64,000 nucleotides of DNA from Shinella zoogloeoides. GTDB taxonomy: Bacteria > Pseudomonadota > Alphaproteobacteria > Rhizobiales > Rhizobiaceae. The position numbers were made by a program, and so were the translations under genes. Position 1 is the stretch's first letter. Every line of letters starts with the position of its first letter. The notes beneath the pieces are model-generated. The model saw only the letters and a list, made by a program, of their open reading frames with translations. It did not search any database and was not told the DNA's origin. Below, piece after piece: positions 46,758-55,800 of the stretch. The stretch lies in NCBI RefSeq assembly GCF_020883495.1, contig NZ_CP086610.1, positions 2,895,501-2,959,500 of the forward strand. Direction: 5' to 3'.

Positions 46758-46819
46758 ATCATGCGCCTATGGCTATCACTCGCTTGAATCATGCGCAAAT
46801 TAGATGTTTAGATAGCCAT
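46758..46819. promoter_or_regulatory. divergent MFS/LysR operator region with nested repeats
   Basis: ATCATGCGC occurs twice in direct orientation (46758-46766 and 46788-46796), and ATGGCTATC (46769-46777) is matched by its perfect inverse GATAGCCAT (46811-46819). The region is AT-rich and lies just upstream of the LysR-type GTG start at 46845, so these are good candidates for LysR-binding sites. Confidence 0.55.
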
Positions 46820-46844
46820 CATTCTGAATCTGGATGGAGGGATC

Positions 46845-47693
46845 GTGCTCGACCCGCGCCTGCTCCGGGCCTTCGTGGCGATTGCCGACGCCGGCAGCTT
46901 CACCGCCGCCGCCGACCGCCTGCACATGACCCAATCGACCATGAGCCAGCAGATCGCCCGTCTTGAGGATGCGATCGGCCGCGCGCTGGTGGACCGCGCC
47001 GCCCGCCCGGTGCGCCTGACGGTGACCGGGGAACGCCTGCTCGGCCACGCCCGGCGCATCCTCGCCCTGCAGGACGAGGCGCTGACGCTGGTGGCGGAAA
47101 CCTCCGGCACCACCTCGGTCCGGATCGGCATGCCAGACGACATCGCGACCCCGGAAATGGCCCGGGCCTTCGCCGCCTTCACCCGGCGTCACAAGGAGGC
47201 CCGCCTCGACGTCACCACCGGCCTGCGCTCCGATCTTGCCCGCCGCTACCGCTCCGGCGAACTCGATATCGTGGTGCTGAAGGAGGATGCGCCGGGAGAG
47301 GACAGCCTGGCGAGCTTCGAGGAGCCGATCGCCTGGTTCGCCGCGCCCGGCGCGGCCGGAAGCCTGCCCGACCCGGTGCCGCTCGTTACCTTCCCGCCCG
47401 GCGGGCTTTATCGCGACGCCATGTTCGAGCGGCTGGAGCGCGAGCGCCGCCGCTGGTACATCGCCTTCACCTCCGCCAGCCTGCGCAACGTGCTGATGGC
47501 CGTGGAAGCGGGCCTCGGCCTCTCGCTGCTGCCGGTCGACGCCACGAAAGGCTGGCGGATCGAGCCGCTCGCCGGCTTCGCGGGCGAACCGCCGGTCTTC
47601 GCCTCGCTCTATTCCTGGGAGAAAAGCGGCTTCGTCGGCGAGCTGGCCGACGAAGTGCTCGACATCCTCAGGCGGCATTTCGCGCGTATCTAG
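46845..47693 (+). CDS. LysR-family transcriptional regulator
   Basis: A 282-residue LysR regulator with the N-terminal helix-turn-helix LLRAFVAIADAGSFTAAADR and LHMTQSTMSQQIARLE, followed by a substrate-binding-like co-inducer domain (TTSVRIGMPDDIATPEM). The start is GTG 46845, four bases after GGAGG. It is divergent from the MFS transporter. Its stop codon lies inside the left end of the palindromic element 47690-47836. Confidence 0.9.
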   Translation: MLDPRLLRAFVAIADAGSFTAAADRLHMTQSTMSQQIARLEDAIGRALVDRAARPVRLTVTGERLLGHARRILALQDEALTLVAETSGTTSVRIGMPDDIATPEMARAFAAFTRRHKEARLDVTTGLRSDLARRYRSGELDIVVLKEDAPGEDSLASFEEPIAWFAAPGAAGSLPDPVPLVTFPPGGLYRDAMFERLERERRRWYIAFTSASLRNVLMAVEAGLGLSLLPVDATKGWRIEPLAGFAGEPPVFASLYSWEKSGFVGELADEVLDILRRHFARI

Positions 47694-47836
47694 GACCCAT
47701 CGAGCTTCAGTTCAGGCTGAGCCGAAAATGGTGCTTTTGCGGGACCCGGAGCGCAGCGTACTTTCGGTACGTGAGCACCGGAAGCTCGCAAAAGCACCAT
47801 TTGCAGGCCGGCATGGGCTGAAGTCGATGGTCCTAG
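47690..47836. repeat. long imperfect palindrome (MITE/REP-like) between lysR and matB
   Basis: The two ends, CTAGGACC-ATCGA-CTTCAG and its inverse, pair over 19 bases with two single-base bulges. Inside is a perfect 16-base stem, AAATGGTGCTTTTGCG (47726-47741) with CGCAAAAGCACCATTT (47787-47802), and at the tip CGTAC/GTACG. Both end tetramers are CTAG, which could be a target duplication. The stop codons of both convergent genes lie in these ends. It could terminate transcription in both directions or be a defunct mobile element. Confidence 0.7.
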
Positions 47837-49344
47837 CCCTTGTAGATATCCGCATAGGTCTCGCGCAGCACGTTCTTCTGCACCTTGCCCATCGTGTTGC
47901 GCGGGAGGTCTTCGACGAAGAGCACGCGCTTGGGCTGCTTGTAGCGCGCCAGCCGGTTCTGCAGGGCGGCGAGCACGGCCGGCTCGTCGAGCGCCGCTCC
48001 TGCCGCCCGCACCACGACCGCCGTCACCCCCTCGCCGAAATCGGGATGCGGCACGCCGATGACCGCGCTTTCCACGACGCCGGGCATGGCGTCGATCTCC
48101 ATCTCCACTTCCTTCGGATAGATGTTGTAGCCGCCCGAGATCACGAGGTCCTTGCCGCGGCCGACGATATGCACATAGCCGCGCTCGTCGATCTTGCCGA
48201 GGTCGCCCGTGATGAAGAAGCCGTCCATGCGGAATTCGGCGGCCGTCTTTTCCGGCATGCGCCAGTAGCCCTTGAAGACGTTCGGCCCCTTCACCTCGAT
48301 CATGCCCGTCTCGCCGTCGGGCAGAGATTTTCCGGTCTGCGGATCGGCGACGCGCAGCAGGACGCCCGGCAGCGGGAAGCCCACCGTGCCCGCCACCCGG
48401 TCGCCGTCATAGGGGTTCGAGGTGTTCATGTTGGTCTCGGTCATGCCGTAGCGCTCGAGGATGGCGTGGCCGGTCCGGTCCGAGAAGCTGCGATGGGTTT
48501 CGGCAAGCAGCGGCGCGGAGCCGGACACGAACAGCCGCATATGGGCGGTCGCCTCGCGCGTCAGGCCCGGATGTTGCAGCAGGCGGACATAGAAGGTCGG
48601 CACGCCCATCAGCACCGTGGCGCGCTCCATCAGCCGCAGGGCCTCGCCCGCGTCGAACCTCGGCAGGAAGAACATCGACGCGCCCGACAGCAGCGTCACG
48701 TTGGAGGCGACGAAAAGGCCGTGCGTGTGGAAGATCGGCAGCGCATGGATCAGCCGGTCCGCGCCGGTGAAGCGCCAATGATCGCGCAGCGCCAGCGCGT
48801 TCGAGAGCAGGTTGTCGTGGGTGAGCATCGCGCCCTTGGAGCGGCCGGTCGTGCCGGACGTGTAGAGGATCGCCGCCAGATCGTCCGGCCCGCGCTCGGC
48901 ATCGACGAAATCCGCCTCCAGCCCGGCGGCAAGCGCGAGCAGGCTGCCACCGCCCGCCGCATCCATCGTGGCGACCGTGCCGCCGCACGCCTTCGCCATG
49001 CCGGCGACGCTTTCGCCCTGCGTCGGATCGACGACCACCAGCCGCGGCGTGGCGTCCCCCAGGAAATAGTCGAGTTCGGCCAGCGTATAGGCCGTGTTGA
49101 GCGGCAGGTAGACGGCCCCCACCCGCAGGCAGGCGAGATAGAGCATCAGCGCTTCCGGGCTTTTCTCCACCTGCACCGCCATCCGCTCTCCCGGCAGGAC
49201 GCCGAGCTGCCGCAATGCGCCCGCCAGCCGGCCGGAAAAGGCGATCATCTCGCCATAGGTCCAGCTCCGCCCCTCGGCCGTCTCGATGAACGCCGCCTCC
49301 GACGGCGCGGCGGCGCGGATCGCATCGAAAAGATGATTGGCCAT
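47833..49344 (-). CDS. matB: malonyl-CoA synthetase MatB (AMP-forming acyl-CoA ligase)
   Basis: This 503-residue ANL-superfamily enzyme activates malonate with ATP and CoA. The P-loop LYTSGTTGRSKGAM, the A5 region YGMTETNMNTSNPYDG, the A8 hinge GRGKDLVISGGYNIYP and the catalytic lysine in PRNTMGKVQKN are present. Wording and length fit MatB of Rhizobium. ATG 49344 follows AGGAG by eight bases; the longer frame to 49443 is not needed. A GntR regulator is divergent, as in the matABC region, but matA and matC are absent here. Confidence 0.9.
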   Translation of the reverse strand: MANHLFDAIRAAAPSEAAFIETAEGRSWTYGEMIAFSGRLAGALRQLGVLPGERMAVQVEKSPEALMLYLACLRVGAVYLPLNTAYTLAELDYFLGDATPRLVVVDPTQGESVAGMAKACGGTVATMDAAGGGSLLALAAGLEADFVDAERGPDDLAAILYTSGTTGRSKGAMLTHDNLLSNALALRDHWRFTGADRLIHALPIFHTHGLFVASNVTLLSGASMFFLPRFDAGEALRLMERATVLMGVPTFYVRLLQHPGLTREATAHMRLFVSGSAPLLAETHRSFSDRTGHAILERYGMTETNMNTSNPYDGDRVAGTVGFPLPGVLLRVADPQTGKSLPDGETGMIEVKGPNVFKGYWRMPEKTAAEFRMDGFFITGDLGKIDERGYVHIVGRGKDLVISGGYNIYPKEVEMEIDAMPGVVESAVIGVPHPDFGEGVTAVVVRAAGAALDEPAVLAALQNRLARYKQPKRVLFVEDLPRNTMGKVQKNVLRETYADIYKG

Positions 49345-49495
49345 GGGGGTCTCCTTTTCCGTGACGAGCCGCACCTTGTCACACCGCCGGGCGGCGGCGC
49401 CAGAGGGAAACGCAGGGCGACGGCCGGTGAAAATCGCATACACTTGGCCGGAACCATCATTGCGGCTCCGGCAAACGGGTGGACAGACTCACCCT

Positions 49496-49524
49496 TTGCA
49501 TGCAATTTGCCGCAAACAAATTGC
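49496..49524. promoter_or_regulatory. candidate GntR operator between matB and its regulator
   Basis: GCAATTTG (49502-49509) and CAAATTGC (49517-49524) form a perfect inverted repeat with a seven-base spacer; TTGCATGCAA at 49496-49505 is an overlapping palindrome. This is the best operator candidate in the 198-base divergent gap. Confidence 0.55.
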
Positions 49525-49542
49525 GGAACGGGAGAACACCGC

Positions 49543-50247
49543 ATGGTACAGAAAACGGGCGATTCGGTTCGCGGGCGCTCGCATGCCGTCCACCGGGCGC
49601 TGAAACGCGCAATCCTCGATCAGGCTCTTTCACCCGGCGCGAAGCTGCCGGAGGATTCCATCGGCGAACGTCTCGGCGTCAGCCGCACGCTGGTGCGCGA
49701 GGCGCTGGTGCGGCTCAGCGAGGAAGGACTGGTCGACCTGCGCCCGAACAAGGGCGCGACAGTGGCGCGGCCGACGCTGGAGGAAGGGCGGAACCTCTTC
49801 CTTACCCGCGTGGCGCTGGAGCGGCTCGTCGTCGAGACCCTTTCGGGCCGGCTTGCCAAGGAGCAGATCGACACGCTCTCGGCTCATATCGACGCCGAAG
49901 ATGCCGCGCGGACGGAACACGCGCAGTCGATCCGTCTCGCCGGTGAATTCCATACCCTGCTCGCGCAGATGACGAACAATACGACCCTCATCCGCTACGT
50001 GAACGAGACGGTCGCCCGCAGCTCGCTGATCCTCGCCCTTTACGGCCGGCCGCATTCCTCCGAATGCGCCGTGTCGGAGCACCGCGACCTGCTCGACCAC
50101 CTGATTGCCGGCAAGACCGAGGCCGCAGTCAAGCTGATGACCCATCACCTCGATTCGATCACCACCCGCGCCCTGCTGCCGAAAGAGGACGACCGAAATA
50201 TCAAGGACGTGCTCTCGGCCTATGCCGTCGCGGAAGGCCTCGTCTAG
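49543..50247 (+). CDS. GntR-family (FadR/FCD type) regulator, probable matB regulator
   Basis: A 234-residue regulator: N-terminal winged helix (KLPEDSIGERLGVSRTLVRE, EEGLVDLRPNKGATVARP) and a C-terminal all-helical FCD domain with metal-type histidines (EFHTLLAQMTNN, HRDLLDHLIAGK, MTHHLDSI). GGGAG lies eight bases before ATG 49543. Being divergent from matB, it most likely senses malonate or methylmalonate-type acids; MatR of R. trifolii is also a GntR protein. Confidence 0.88.
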   Translation: MVQKTGDSVRGRSHAVHRALKRAILDQALSPGAKLPEDSIGERLGVSRTLVREALVRLSEEGLVDLRPNKGATVARPTLEEGRNLFLTRVALERLVVETLSGRLAKEQIDTLSAHIDAEDAARTEHAQSIRLAGEFHTLLAQMTNNTTLIRYVNETVARSSLILALYGRPHSSECAVSEHRDLLDHLIAGKTEAAVKLMTHHLDSITTRALLPKEDDRNIKDVLSAYAVAEGLV

Positions 50248-50267
50248 CCGAAGCGATTTCGCTTCGG
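50248..50267. terminator. hairpin between convergent gntR and cysA genes
   Basis: CCGAAGCGA pairs with TCGCTTCGG across a minimal two-base centre, immediately after the gntR stop. There is no T-run on either side, so it may block readthrough only weakly. Confidence 0.35.
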
Positions 50268-50294
50268 CAACGGTAGTGCGGTAACACAAACCCT

Positions 50295-51359
50295 CTAGGA
50301 CGCAGCCTCGTCCGCGAACAGCTTCCACCGCGTCGGCCTGAAACGCAGCGTCGCGCCGTTCGCGGCCTGCGCGTCGAGCGGGATTTCGATCTCGACATGG
50401 TGCGGCTCACCCGGCCGGCCGATATCGATATCCGCGATGCGCGTGCCGGCAAGGCGGCGGGACGTGGCGATGCGGCCTTCCAGCGCCGGTGTCCCGGCAT
50501 CCGTGACAAGCGTCACATCCTGCGGACGGAAGAAGAGCGTGCCCGCCCCCTCGCCCGCATCGCCGCCGCGCGGGGCAATGCCGACGGGTGCGCCCTGGAA
50601 GCGGATACACCCCTCCTCCACGCGCACCGGCAGGCTGGCGCTATCGCCGATGAAGGAGAAGACGAAGGGCGAGTTCGGCCGGTCGTAGACATCGTCGGAC
50701 GAGCCGACCTGCTCGATCTTGCCCTGGCTCATCACGACCACGCGGTCGGCCAGCTCCAGCGCTTCCTCCTGGTCGTGCGTGACGAAGACAGTCGTATGGC
50801 CGGTGCGGTCGTGGAACTCGCGCAGCCAGCGGCGCAGCTCCTTGCGCACCTTGGCGTCGAGCGCGCCGAAAGGCTCGTCGAGCAGCAGCACCTTCGGCTC
50901 GATGGCCATGGCGCGGGCGAGCGCCACGCGCTGGCGCTGGCCGCCGGAAAGCTGGTTCGGATAGCGCTTCTCAAGGCCGGAAAGCTGCACCATGTCCAGA
51001 AGCTCGCCGACGCGGCGGCGGATCTCGGCCTTGGGCGGACGCTCCGCGCGCGGGCGCACCGTCAGACCGAAGGCGATGTTGTCGGCCACCGTCATATGGC
51101 GGAACAGCGCATAGTGCTGGAAGACGAAGCCGACATGGCGCTCCTGCACGGTCTTGTGCGAGGCATCCTCCGCGCCGAAATGGATGCTGCCGAGCGTCGG
51201 CTGCTCAAGGCCGGCGATGAGGCGCAGCAGCGTCGTCTTGCCCGAGCCGGAGGGGCCGAGAAGTGCGATCAACTCGCCCGAGCGAATGTCGAGCGAGACA
51301 TCGTTCAGCGCCGGGTATCGGTCGAATTCCTTGCGGATGTTTTTTACACTGACGTCCAT
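50295..51359 (-). CDS. cysA: sulfate ABC transporter ATP-binding protein CysA
   Basis: The 354-residue ATPase has Walker [10 protein letters not shown], signature [15 protein letters not shown], Walker [20 protein letters not shown] and the CysA-typical [22 protein letters not shown]-terminal TOBE-like part ends the protein. It is the last gene of sbp-cysT-cysW-cysA and supplies energy for sulfate/thiosulfate import. ATG 51359 is used; the ribosome-binding site is poor (AAGGCACG). Confidence 0.95.
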   Translation of the reverse strand: MDVSVKNIRKEFDRYPALNDVSLDIRSGELIALLGPSGSGKTTLLRLIAGLEQPTLGSIHFGAEDASHKTVQERHVGFVFQHYALFRHMTVADNIAFGLTVRPRAERPPKAEIRRRVGELLDMVQLSGLEKRYPNQLSGGQRQRVALARAMAIEPKVLLLDEPFGALDAKVRKELRRWLREFHDRTGHTTVFVTHDQEEALELADRVVVMSQGKIEQVGSSDDVYDRPNSPFVFSFIGDSASLPVRVEEGCIRFQGAPVGIAPRGGDAGEGAGTLFFRPQDVTLVTDAGTPALEGRIATSRRLAGTRIADIDIGRPGEPHHVEIEIPLDAQAANGATLRFRPTRWKLFADEAAS

Positions 51360-51378
51360 TGCGGGCGTGCCTTTCAGA

Positions 51379-52239
51379 TCAATGCTTGCGACCGGCGGCG
51401 ATTTCCGCGCCGTAGTGAAGTTCCAGAACCGTCTTGACGACCAGCGTGACGAGCGCGAGCGCGGCGAGCAGCGAGGCCACCGCGAAGGCCGCGACGAAAT
51501 TATACTCGTTGTAGAGGATCTCGACATGCAGCGGCATGGTGTTGGTGAGGCCGCGAATATGGCCGGACACCACCGAGACCGCCCCGAACTCGCCCATGGC
51601 ACGGGCGTTGCAGAGCAGCACGCCGTAGAGCAGCCCCCATTTGATATTGGGCAGCGTCACGTACCAGAAGGTCTGCCAGCCGGACGCCCCGAGCGACAGC
51701 GCCGCCTCCTCGTCGCCCGTGCCCTGTTCCTGCATCAGCGGGATCAGCTCGCGCGCGACGAAGGGGAAGGTGACGAAGACCGTGGCGAGCACGATGCCCG
51801 GCACGGCGAAGAGGATTTCGACGCCATGGCTCTTCAGCCACGGCCCAAGCACGCTTCCCGCGCCGAAGAGCAGCACATAGACGAGGCCGGAAATGACCGG
51901 CGAGACGGAGAACGGCAGATCGATGAGGGTGGTGAGGAACGCCTTGCCCTTGAATTCGAACTTGGCGATGGCCCAGGCCGCCGCCACGCCGAAGACGAGG
52001 TTGAGCGGCACCGCGATGCCGGCGACCAGCAGCGTGAGGCGGATGGCGGCGAGCGTATCGGGATCGCCGAAGGCGGTGAAGAATTCCCCCGGCCCCTTGC
52101 GGAACGCCTCGACGAAGACGGCGGCCAGCGGCAGGAGGAGGAAGAGCGCGAGGAACAGGAAGGCGACCGCCATCAGCGTATAGCGGGCGGCGGGCGATTC
52201 CGTCGTCGGCGAGCGGAGGGAACGCGGCTTATGCGCCAT
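51379..52239 (-). CDS. cysW: sulfate ABC transporter permease CysW
   Basis: A 286-residue permease with six helices and the coupling loop [20 protein letters not shown]. CysW landmarks include [20 protein letters not shown] and [19 protein letters not shown]. It overlaps cysT by 11 bases and pairs with it to form the sulfate channel. Confidence 0.95.
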   Translation of the reverse strand: MAHKPRSLRSPTTESPAARYTLMAVAFLFLALFLLLPLAAVFVEAFRKGPGEFFTAFGDPDTLAAIRLTLLVAGIAVPLNLVFGVAAAWAIAKFEFKGKAFLTTLIDLPFSVSPVISGLVYVLLFGAGSVLGPWLKSHGVEILFAVPGIVLATVFVTFPFVARELIPLMQEQGTGDEEAALSLGASGWQTFWYVTLPNIKWGLLYGVLLCNARAMGEFGAVSVVSGHIRGLTNTMPLHVEILYNEYNFVAAFAVASLLAALALVTLVVKTVLELHYGAEIAAGRKH

Positions 52240-53092
52240 GACCGTACCTCCTGCGGCTCCAGGCCTGGATCAGGTTGATGGCGAGCAGCATGGCGAAGGA
52301 CAGCGCCAGCATGATCGTCGCGATGGCCGTCGCCGCACCGTAGTTGAACTCCTCCAGCCGGATGACGATGAGCAGCGGCGCGATCTCCGAGACATAGGGG
52401 ATATTGCCGGCGATGAAGATGACCGAGCCGTATTCGCCGACGCCGCGGGCGAAGGCGAGCGCGAAACCCGTGAGGATCGCCGGCGCAAGGCCCGGCAGCA
52501 GCACGCGGTAGACCGTCTGGAAGCGGTTGGCGCCGAGCGTCGCGGCCGCTTCCTCAACCTCCCGGTCGATCTCCTCCATGATCGGCTGCACCGTGCGCAC
52601 GACGAAGGGCAGGCCGATGAAGACGAGGGCGATGACGATGCCGGTGGGGTTGAAGGCGGCCTTGATGCCGAAGACGTTGAGCACCTGCCCGACCCAGCCA
52701 TTCGGCGCATAGAGCGCGGCAAGGGCAATGCCGGCGACGGCCGTCGGCAGGGCGAAGGGAAGGTCCACGACCGCATCGACGATGCGCCGGCCGGGGAACT
52801 CGTAGCGCACGATGACCCAGGCGACGATGACGCCGAAGACGACATTGATGAGGGCGGCGAGGAAGGCCGTGCCGAAGGAGACCTTGAGCGCATTCAGCGT
52901 GCGCGCGTCGGCGAGGATGGCGAGGAACTCCGATCCCGACAGGGAGGCGGAACGCCAGACGAGGCCGGCGAGCGGGATCAGGATGATGAGCGTGAGGTAG
53001 GCGAGCGAAAAGCCAAGCGTCAATCCGAAGCCCGGAATGACGCTTGGCTGCCTCAGTCGCCACCGCACGGAGGCGGCAGCAGGTGTCGTCAA
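52229..53092 (-). CDS. cysT: sulfate ABC transporter permease CysT (CysU)
   Basis: The 287-residue permease carries [20 protein letters not shown] sequence ([20 protein letters not shown]) and the coupling loop [20 protein letters not shown], both typical of CysT. The only upstream start that covers the N-terminus is TTG 53092, with GGGGAACT upstream; an internal GTG eight codons later is an alternative. It begins five bases after the sbp stop. Confidence 0.93.
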   Translation of the reverse strand: MTTPAAASVRWRLRQPSVIPGFGLTLGFSLAYLTLIILIPLAGLVWRSASLSGSEFLAILADARTLNALKVSFGTAFLAALINVVFGVIVAWVIVRYEFPGRRIVDAVVDLPFALPTAVAGIALAALYAPNGWVGQVLNVFGIKAAFNPTGIVIALVFIGLPFVVRTVQPIMEEIDREVEEAAATLGANRFQTVYRVLLPGLAPAILTGFALAFARGVGEYGSVIFIAGNIPYVSEIAPLLIVIRLEEFNYGAATAIATIMLALSFAMLLAINLIQAWSRRRYGHGA

Positions 53093-53097
53093 GTTAC

Positions 53098-54123
53098 TCA
53101 GTTCCCCGGCTTGTAGATCTGGTCGAAGACGCCGCCGTCGCCGAAGTGCTCGGGCTGTGCCTTCGCCCAGCCGCCGAAGATCGGGTCGTCAATCGTCACC
53201 AGCTTAATCTCGGGAAGCTGTTGCAGCAACTCGGGCTTCACCACCTCGCGCTTGGAGGGACGGTAGAAGTGCTTGGCCGCGATGTTCTGGCCTTCTTCCG
53301 AGTAGAGGTATTCGAGATAGGCTTCCGCCTGCTTGCGCGTGCCCTTGGCATCGACATTGCCGTCGACCACCGCGACCGGCGGCTCGGCGAGGATCGAGAT
53401 CGGCGGGGCGACGATATCGAAGGAGTCCGCACCGAATTCGGCGCCGGCAAGGTAGGCTTCGTTTTCCCAGGCGAGCAGCACGTCGCCGATCTGGCGCTGG
53501 GCGAAAGTGGTCAGCGAACCGCGCGCACCCGTATCGAGCACCGGCGCCCGCTTGTAGAGCTCGGCGATATAGGCCTTGATCTTGTCCTGATCGCCGCCGA
53601 ATTCCTGGTTCGCCCAGGCCCAGGCTGCCAGATAGTTCCAGCGCGCGCCGCCCGATGTCTTCGGATTGGGGGTGACGATCTGCACGTCGCCCTTCACGAG
53701 ATCGCCCCAGTTATGGATGCCCTTCGGATTGCCCTTGCGCACGAGGAAGACGATGGTCGACGTGTAGGGGGCGGAATTGTTCGGCAGGCGCGTGCGCCAG
53801 TCCTTGGCGATCTTGCCGGTCTTGTCGGCGATGGCGTTGATGTCGCTTTCCAGCGCCAGCGTTACCACATCGGCTTCCAGACCGTCGATGACGGCGCGCG
53901 CCTGCTTGCCCGAGCCGCCGTGCGACTGCTGGATCGTCACGTCCTCGCCGGTCTCGGCCTTCCAGTGCTTGGCAAAAGCCTCGTTGTAATCCTTGTAGAG
54001 TTCGCGCGTCGGGTCATAGGAAACGTTGAGCAGCGCCGTCTGCGCGACCGCCCCCGAAACCCCGCTAAACACCAGCCCCACACCAAGGGCAATCGCCCCG
54101 AGCCGTTTTGCAAATACAGACAT
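53098..54123 (-). CDS. sbp: periplasmic sulfate-binding protein
   Basis: A 341-residue protein with a signal peptide ([20 protein letters not shown]) and the sulfate-binding signatures [47 protein letters not shown] and the C-terminal [12 protein letters not shown] 54123 has AGGAGG nine bases upstream. It heads the sulfate operon. Upstream, TTGACT and TAGGCT separated by 16 bases (54182-54155) could be the promoter. Confidence 0.95.
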   Translation of the reverse strand: MSVFAKRLGAIALGVGLVFSGVSGAVAQTALLNVSYDPTRELYKDYNEAFAKHWKAETGEDVTIQQSHGGSGKQARAVIDGLEADVVTLALESDINAIADKTGKIAKDWRTRLPNNSAPYTSTIVFLVRKGNPKGIHNWGDLVKGDVQIVTPNPKTSGGARWNYLAAWAWANQEFGGDQDKIKAYIAELYKRAPVLDTGARGSLTTFAQRQIGDVLLAWENEAYLAGAEFGADSFDIVAPPISILAEPPVAVVDGNVDAKGTRKQAEAYLEYLYSEEGQNIAAKHFYRPSKREVVKPELLQQLPEIKLVTIDDPIFGGWAKAQPEHFGDGGVFDQIYKPGN

Positions 54124-54154
54124 CTCCAACCTCCTGGTCACTGCCTCGCCCAAA

Positions 54155-54182
54155 AGCCTAGAGAATTAGTAGACTTAGTCAA
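54155..54182 (-). promoter_or_regulatory. putative promoter of the sulfate operon
   Basis: On the minus strand TTGACT (54182-54177) and TAGGCT (54160-54155) are 16 bases apart, 31 bases before the sbp start. The spacer CTACTAATTCTC is AT-rich and may contain a regulator site. Confidence 0.4.
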
Positions 54183-54348
54183 CAACGGCAGGATAGTTCG
54201 CAAAACGGGTTTAAAACGGGTCAAAACGGCGCAATACGCGAACTGCCGAGCCCGGCAGGAGGCGCATAGTTCATCTCCAAAACGGCCGCGCAAACGCAAA
54301 ATGCATCCGCGGAAAATGCGCCTCCCCGGCCCTGCGCCGAAACTTTTT

Positions 54349-55662
54349 TCAGCCGCCGGACACTCGCGCCAGACCGCCGAGAGGCGCGGACAGCACGCTG
54401 CGATAGACCTGCCGTACCGTCTCGGCAAAGACGAACGGCCCCGGTCGCAGGCTCGACGCGATGGCCCCGACGACGGACAGCCCGCGCAACGGCGCGTCAT
54501 GGACGAGAAGGCGGCCGCAATCGTCGATGGAAAGGGTGGCGATATCGCAGCCGAGCATGCCGGCAAGGGCATTGGCCGAAGGCGTCTCGCGGCAGTCGAT
54601 GGTGTTTTCGCCGGATGGCGGGGCGCACGGCGGCACGAAACGGGTCCGTCCGGTCTCGAATTCCGCCATGAGGCGGCGGTGGATATCGCCCGCGATGCGG
54701 ATGGCGAAATGCCGGTGCAGGCGCAGGAGATGACGGCGATACTGGTTGCGCTCGGCCTGGGGCAGATTGCGCCAGACCACGGAAAGACGGGCGGAGGCGG
54801 CATCGACGACGGTTTGCCATTGGCCGCCGTCCCGCGCCTCCGCGATGCTACATTCCTGCCGGATATAGCGGAAGGCATCGCGGAGCGAGCGCCCGGCCGG
54901 CGGCTCGCCGAAGCGCACGCCCTCCTGCGCCCGGCCATGCGGCTGCGGCAGCCCGCCGCTCGCCGCCGCGACATGGATGGCCCCGAAGAAACCACGCGCC
55001 CTCAGGTCGAGCAGGATGGCGGCAAGCCGCGGCCCGTTGCCGACAAGGGTCAGGGGCGACGGCCGCTCCTGCCGCACGAGCCGCACGGCCGCCGCGCTCG
55101 CCTCCTCCCAGGACGCCACCTCGCGCTGCGCGAAGCCGAAGCCGGTGGCGATGAAGGCATGGTCGAAGAGAGCGCTCTCGCCATCGCCGAAGCCGATGCG
55201 CACGCCCTCGCCCTCGATGTCGATACGCTGCGCGGCAGCGCAAAGGGTGCGCAGGCGCACATCCTTTCGCAGGGCCAGCGCCTCGCCGAAACGGGCCATC
55301 GCATAGTCGCGGAAAAGGGCGCGCGGCACATGCAGGTCCTGCGGGCCGCGCAGCGCCGTGACGGCGCCGTCCGCCAGGAAACCGTCCTTCAGCCAGCGGG
55401 CGAAATCGTCCGGCCGGTCCGGCAAGACGGAGAGGTCCCGCGCCGGTTCCGTGGTGAAGGCCCGGCCCGCCGGGCCATCGCCGAACGCGCCCGGCGCATC
55501 GCCGGCATCGATCATCCACGCCTCGAAAGGACGATGGAAACGCCGCATCAGCGCGATCACCGTGGCAAGGCCCGAAGGCCCCGCGCCGATCACCGCGATC
55601 CGCGCCATCGGCCGCGCCCTGGAGGGCGAGGCATCTTCCCTTACGATCCGTTCGAAGAACAT
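54349..55662 (-). CDS. FAD/NAD(P)-binding protein (FAD_NAD_bind_9-like)
   Basis: A 437-residue protein with the dinucleotide motif AVIGAGPSGLATVIALMRR, a second nucleotide-binding segment FIATGFGFAQRE and PLTLVGNGPRLAAILLDL. It belongs to the HpnA-like/FAD-NAD(P)-binding group often found near sulfur or siderophore genes, without a known reaction. AAAGGA lies seven bases before ATG 55662. A CTACC-AAAAA-GGTAG palindrome precedes it. It lies 225 bases upstream of sbp on the same strand, so a sulfur link is possible but unproven. Confidence 0.7.
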   Translation of the reverse strand: MFFERIVREDASPSRARPMARIAVIGAGPSGLATVIALMRRFHRPFEAWMIDAGDAPGAFGDGPAGRAFTTEPARDLSVLPDRPDDFARWLKDGFLADGAVTALRGPQDLHVPRALFRDYAMARFGEALALRKDVRLRTLCAAAQRIDIEGEGVRIGFGDGESALFDHAFIATGFGFAQREVASWEEASAAAVRLVRQERPSPLTLVGNGPRLAAILLDLRARGFFGAIHVAAASGGLPQPHGRAQEGVRFGEPPAGRSLRDAFRYIRQECSIAEARDGGQWQTVVDAASARLSVVWRNLPQAERNQYRRHLLRLHRHFAIRIAGDIHRRLMAEFETGRTRFVPPCAPPSGENTIDCRETPSANALAGMLGCDIATLSIDDCGRLLVHDAPLRGLSVVGAIASSLRPGPFVFAETVRQVYRSVLSAPLGGLARVSGG

Positions 55663-55730
55663 GCGATGTCCTTTCCCTTGGAGGCGGCGCGAGAAGCCGA
55701 AGGGAGGATAGCGCAGTCCTGTGTAATTTT

Positions 55731-55745
55731 CTACCTTTTTGGTAG
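55731..55745. promoter_or_regulatory. palindrome upstream of the FAD/NAD(P) protein gene
   Basis: CTACCTTTTTGGTAG is a perfect 5-base inverted repeat with a T5 spacer in an AT-rich stretch 69 bases before the start codon. It may be an operator; the regulator is unknown. Confidence 0.4.
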
Positions 55746-55800
55746 TCTATTTTTCTGAAGCGATTCCGGCCGCGACGCAGGACAGCGGCCGAACAGGTTT

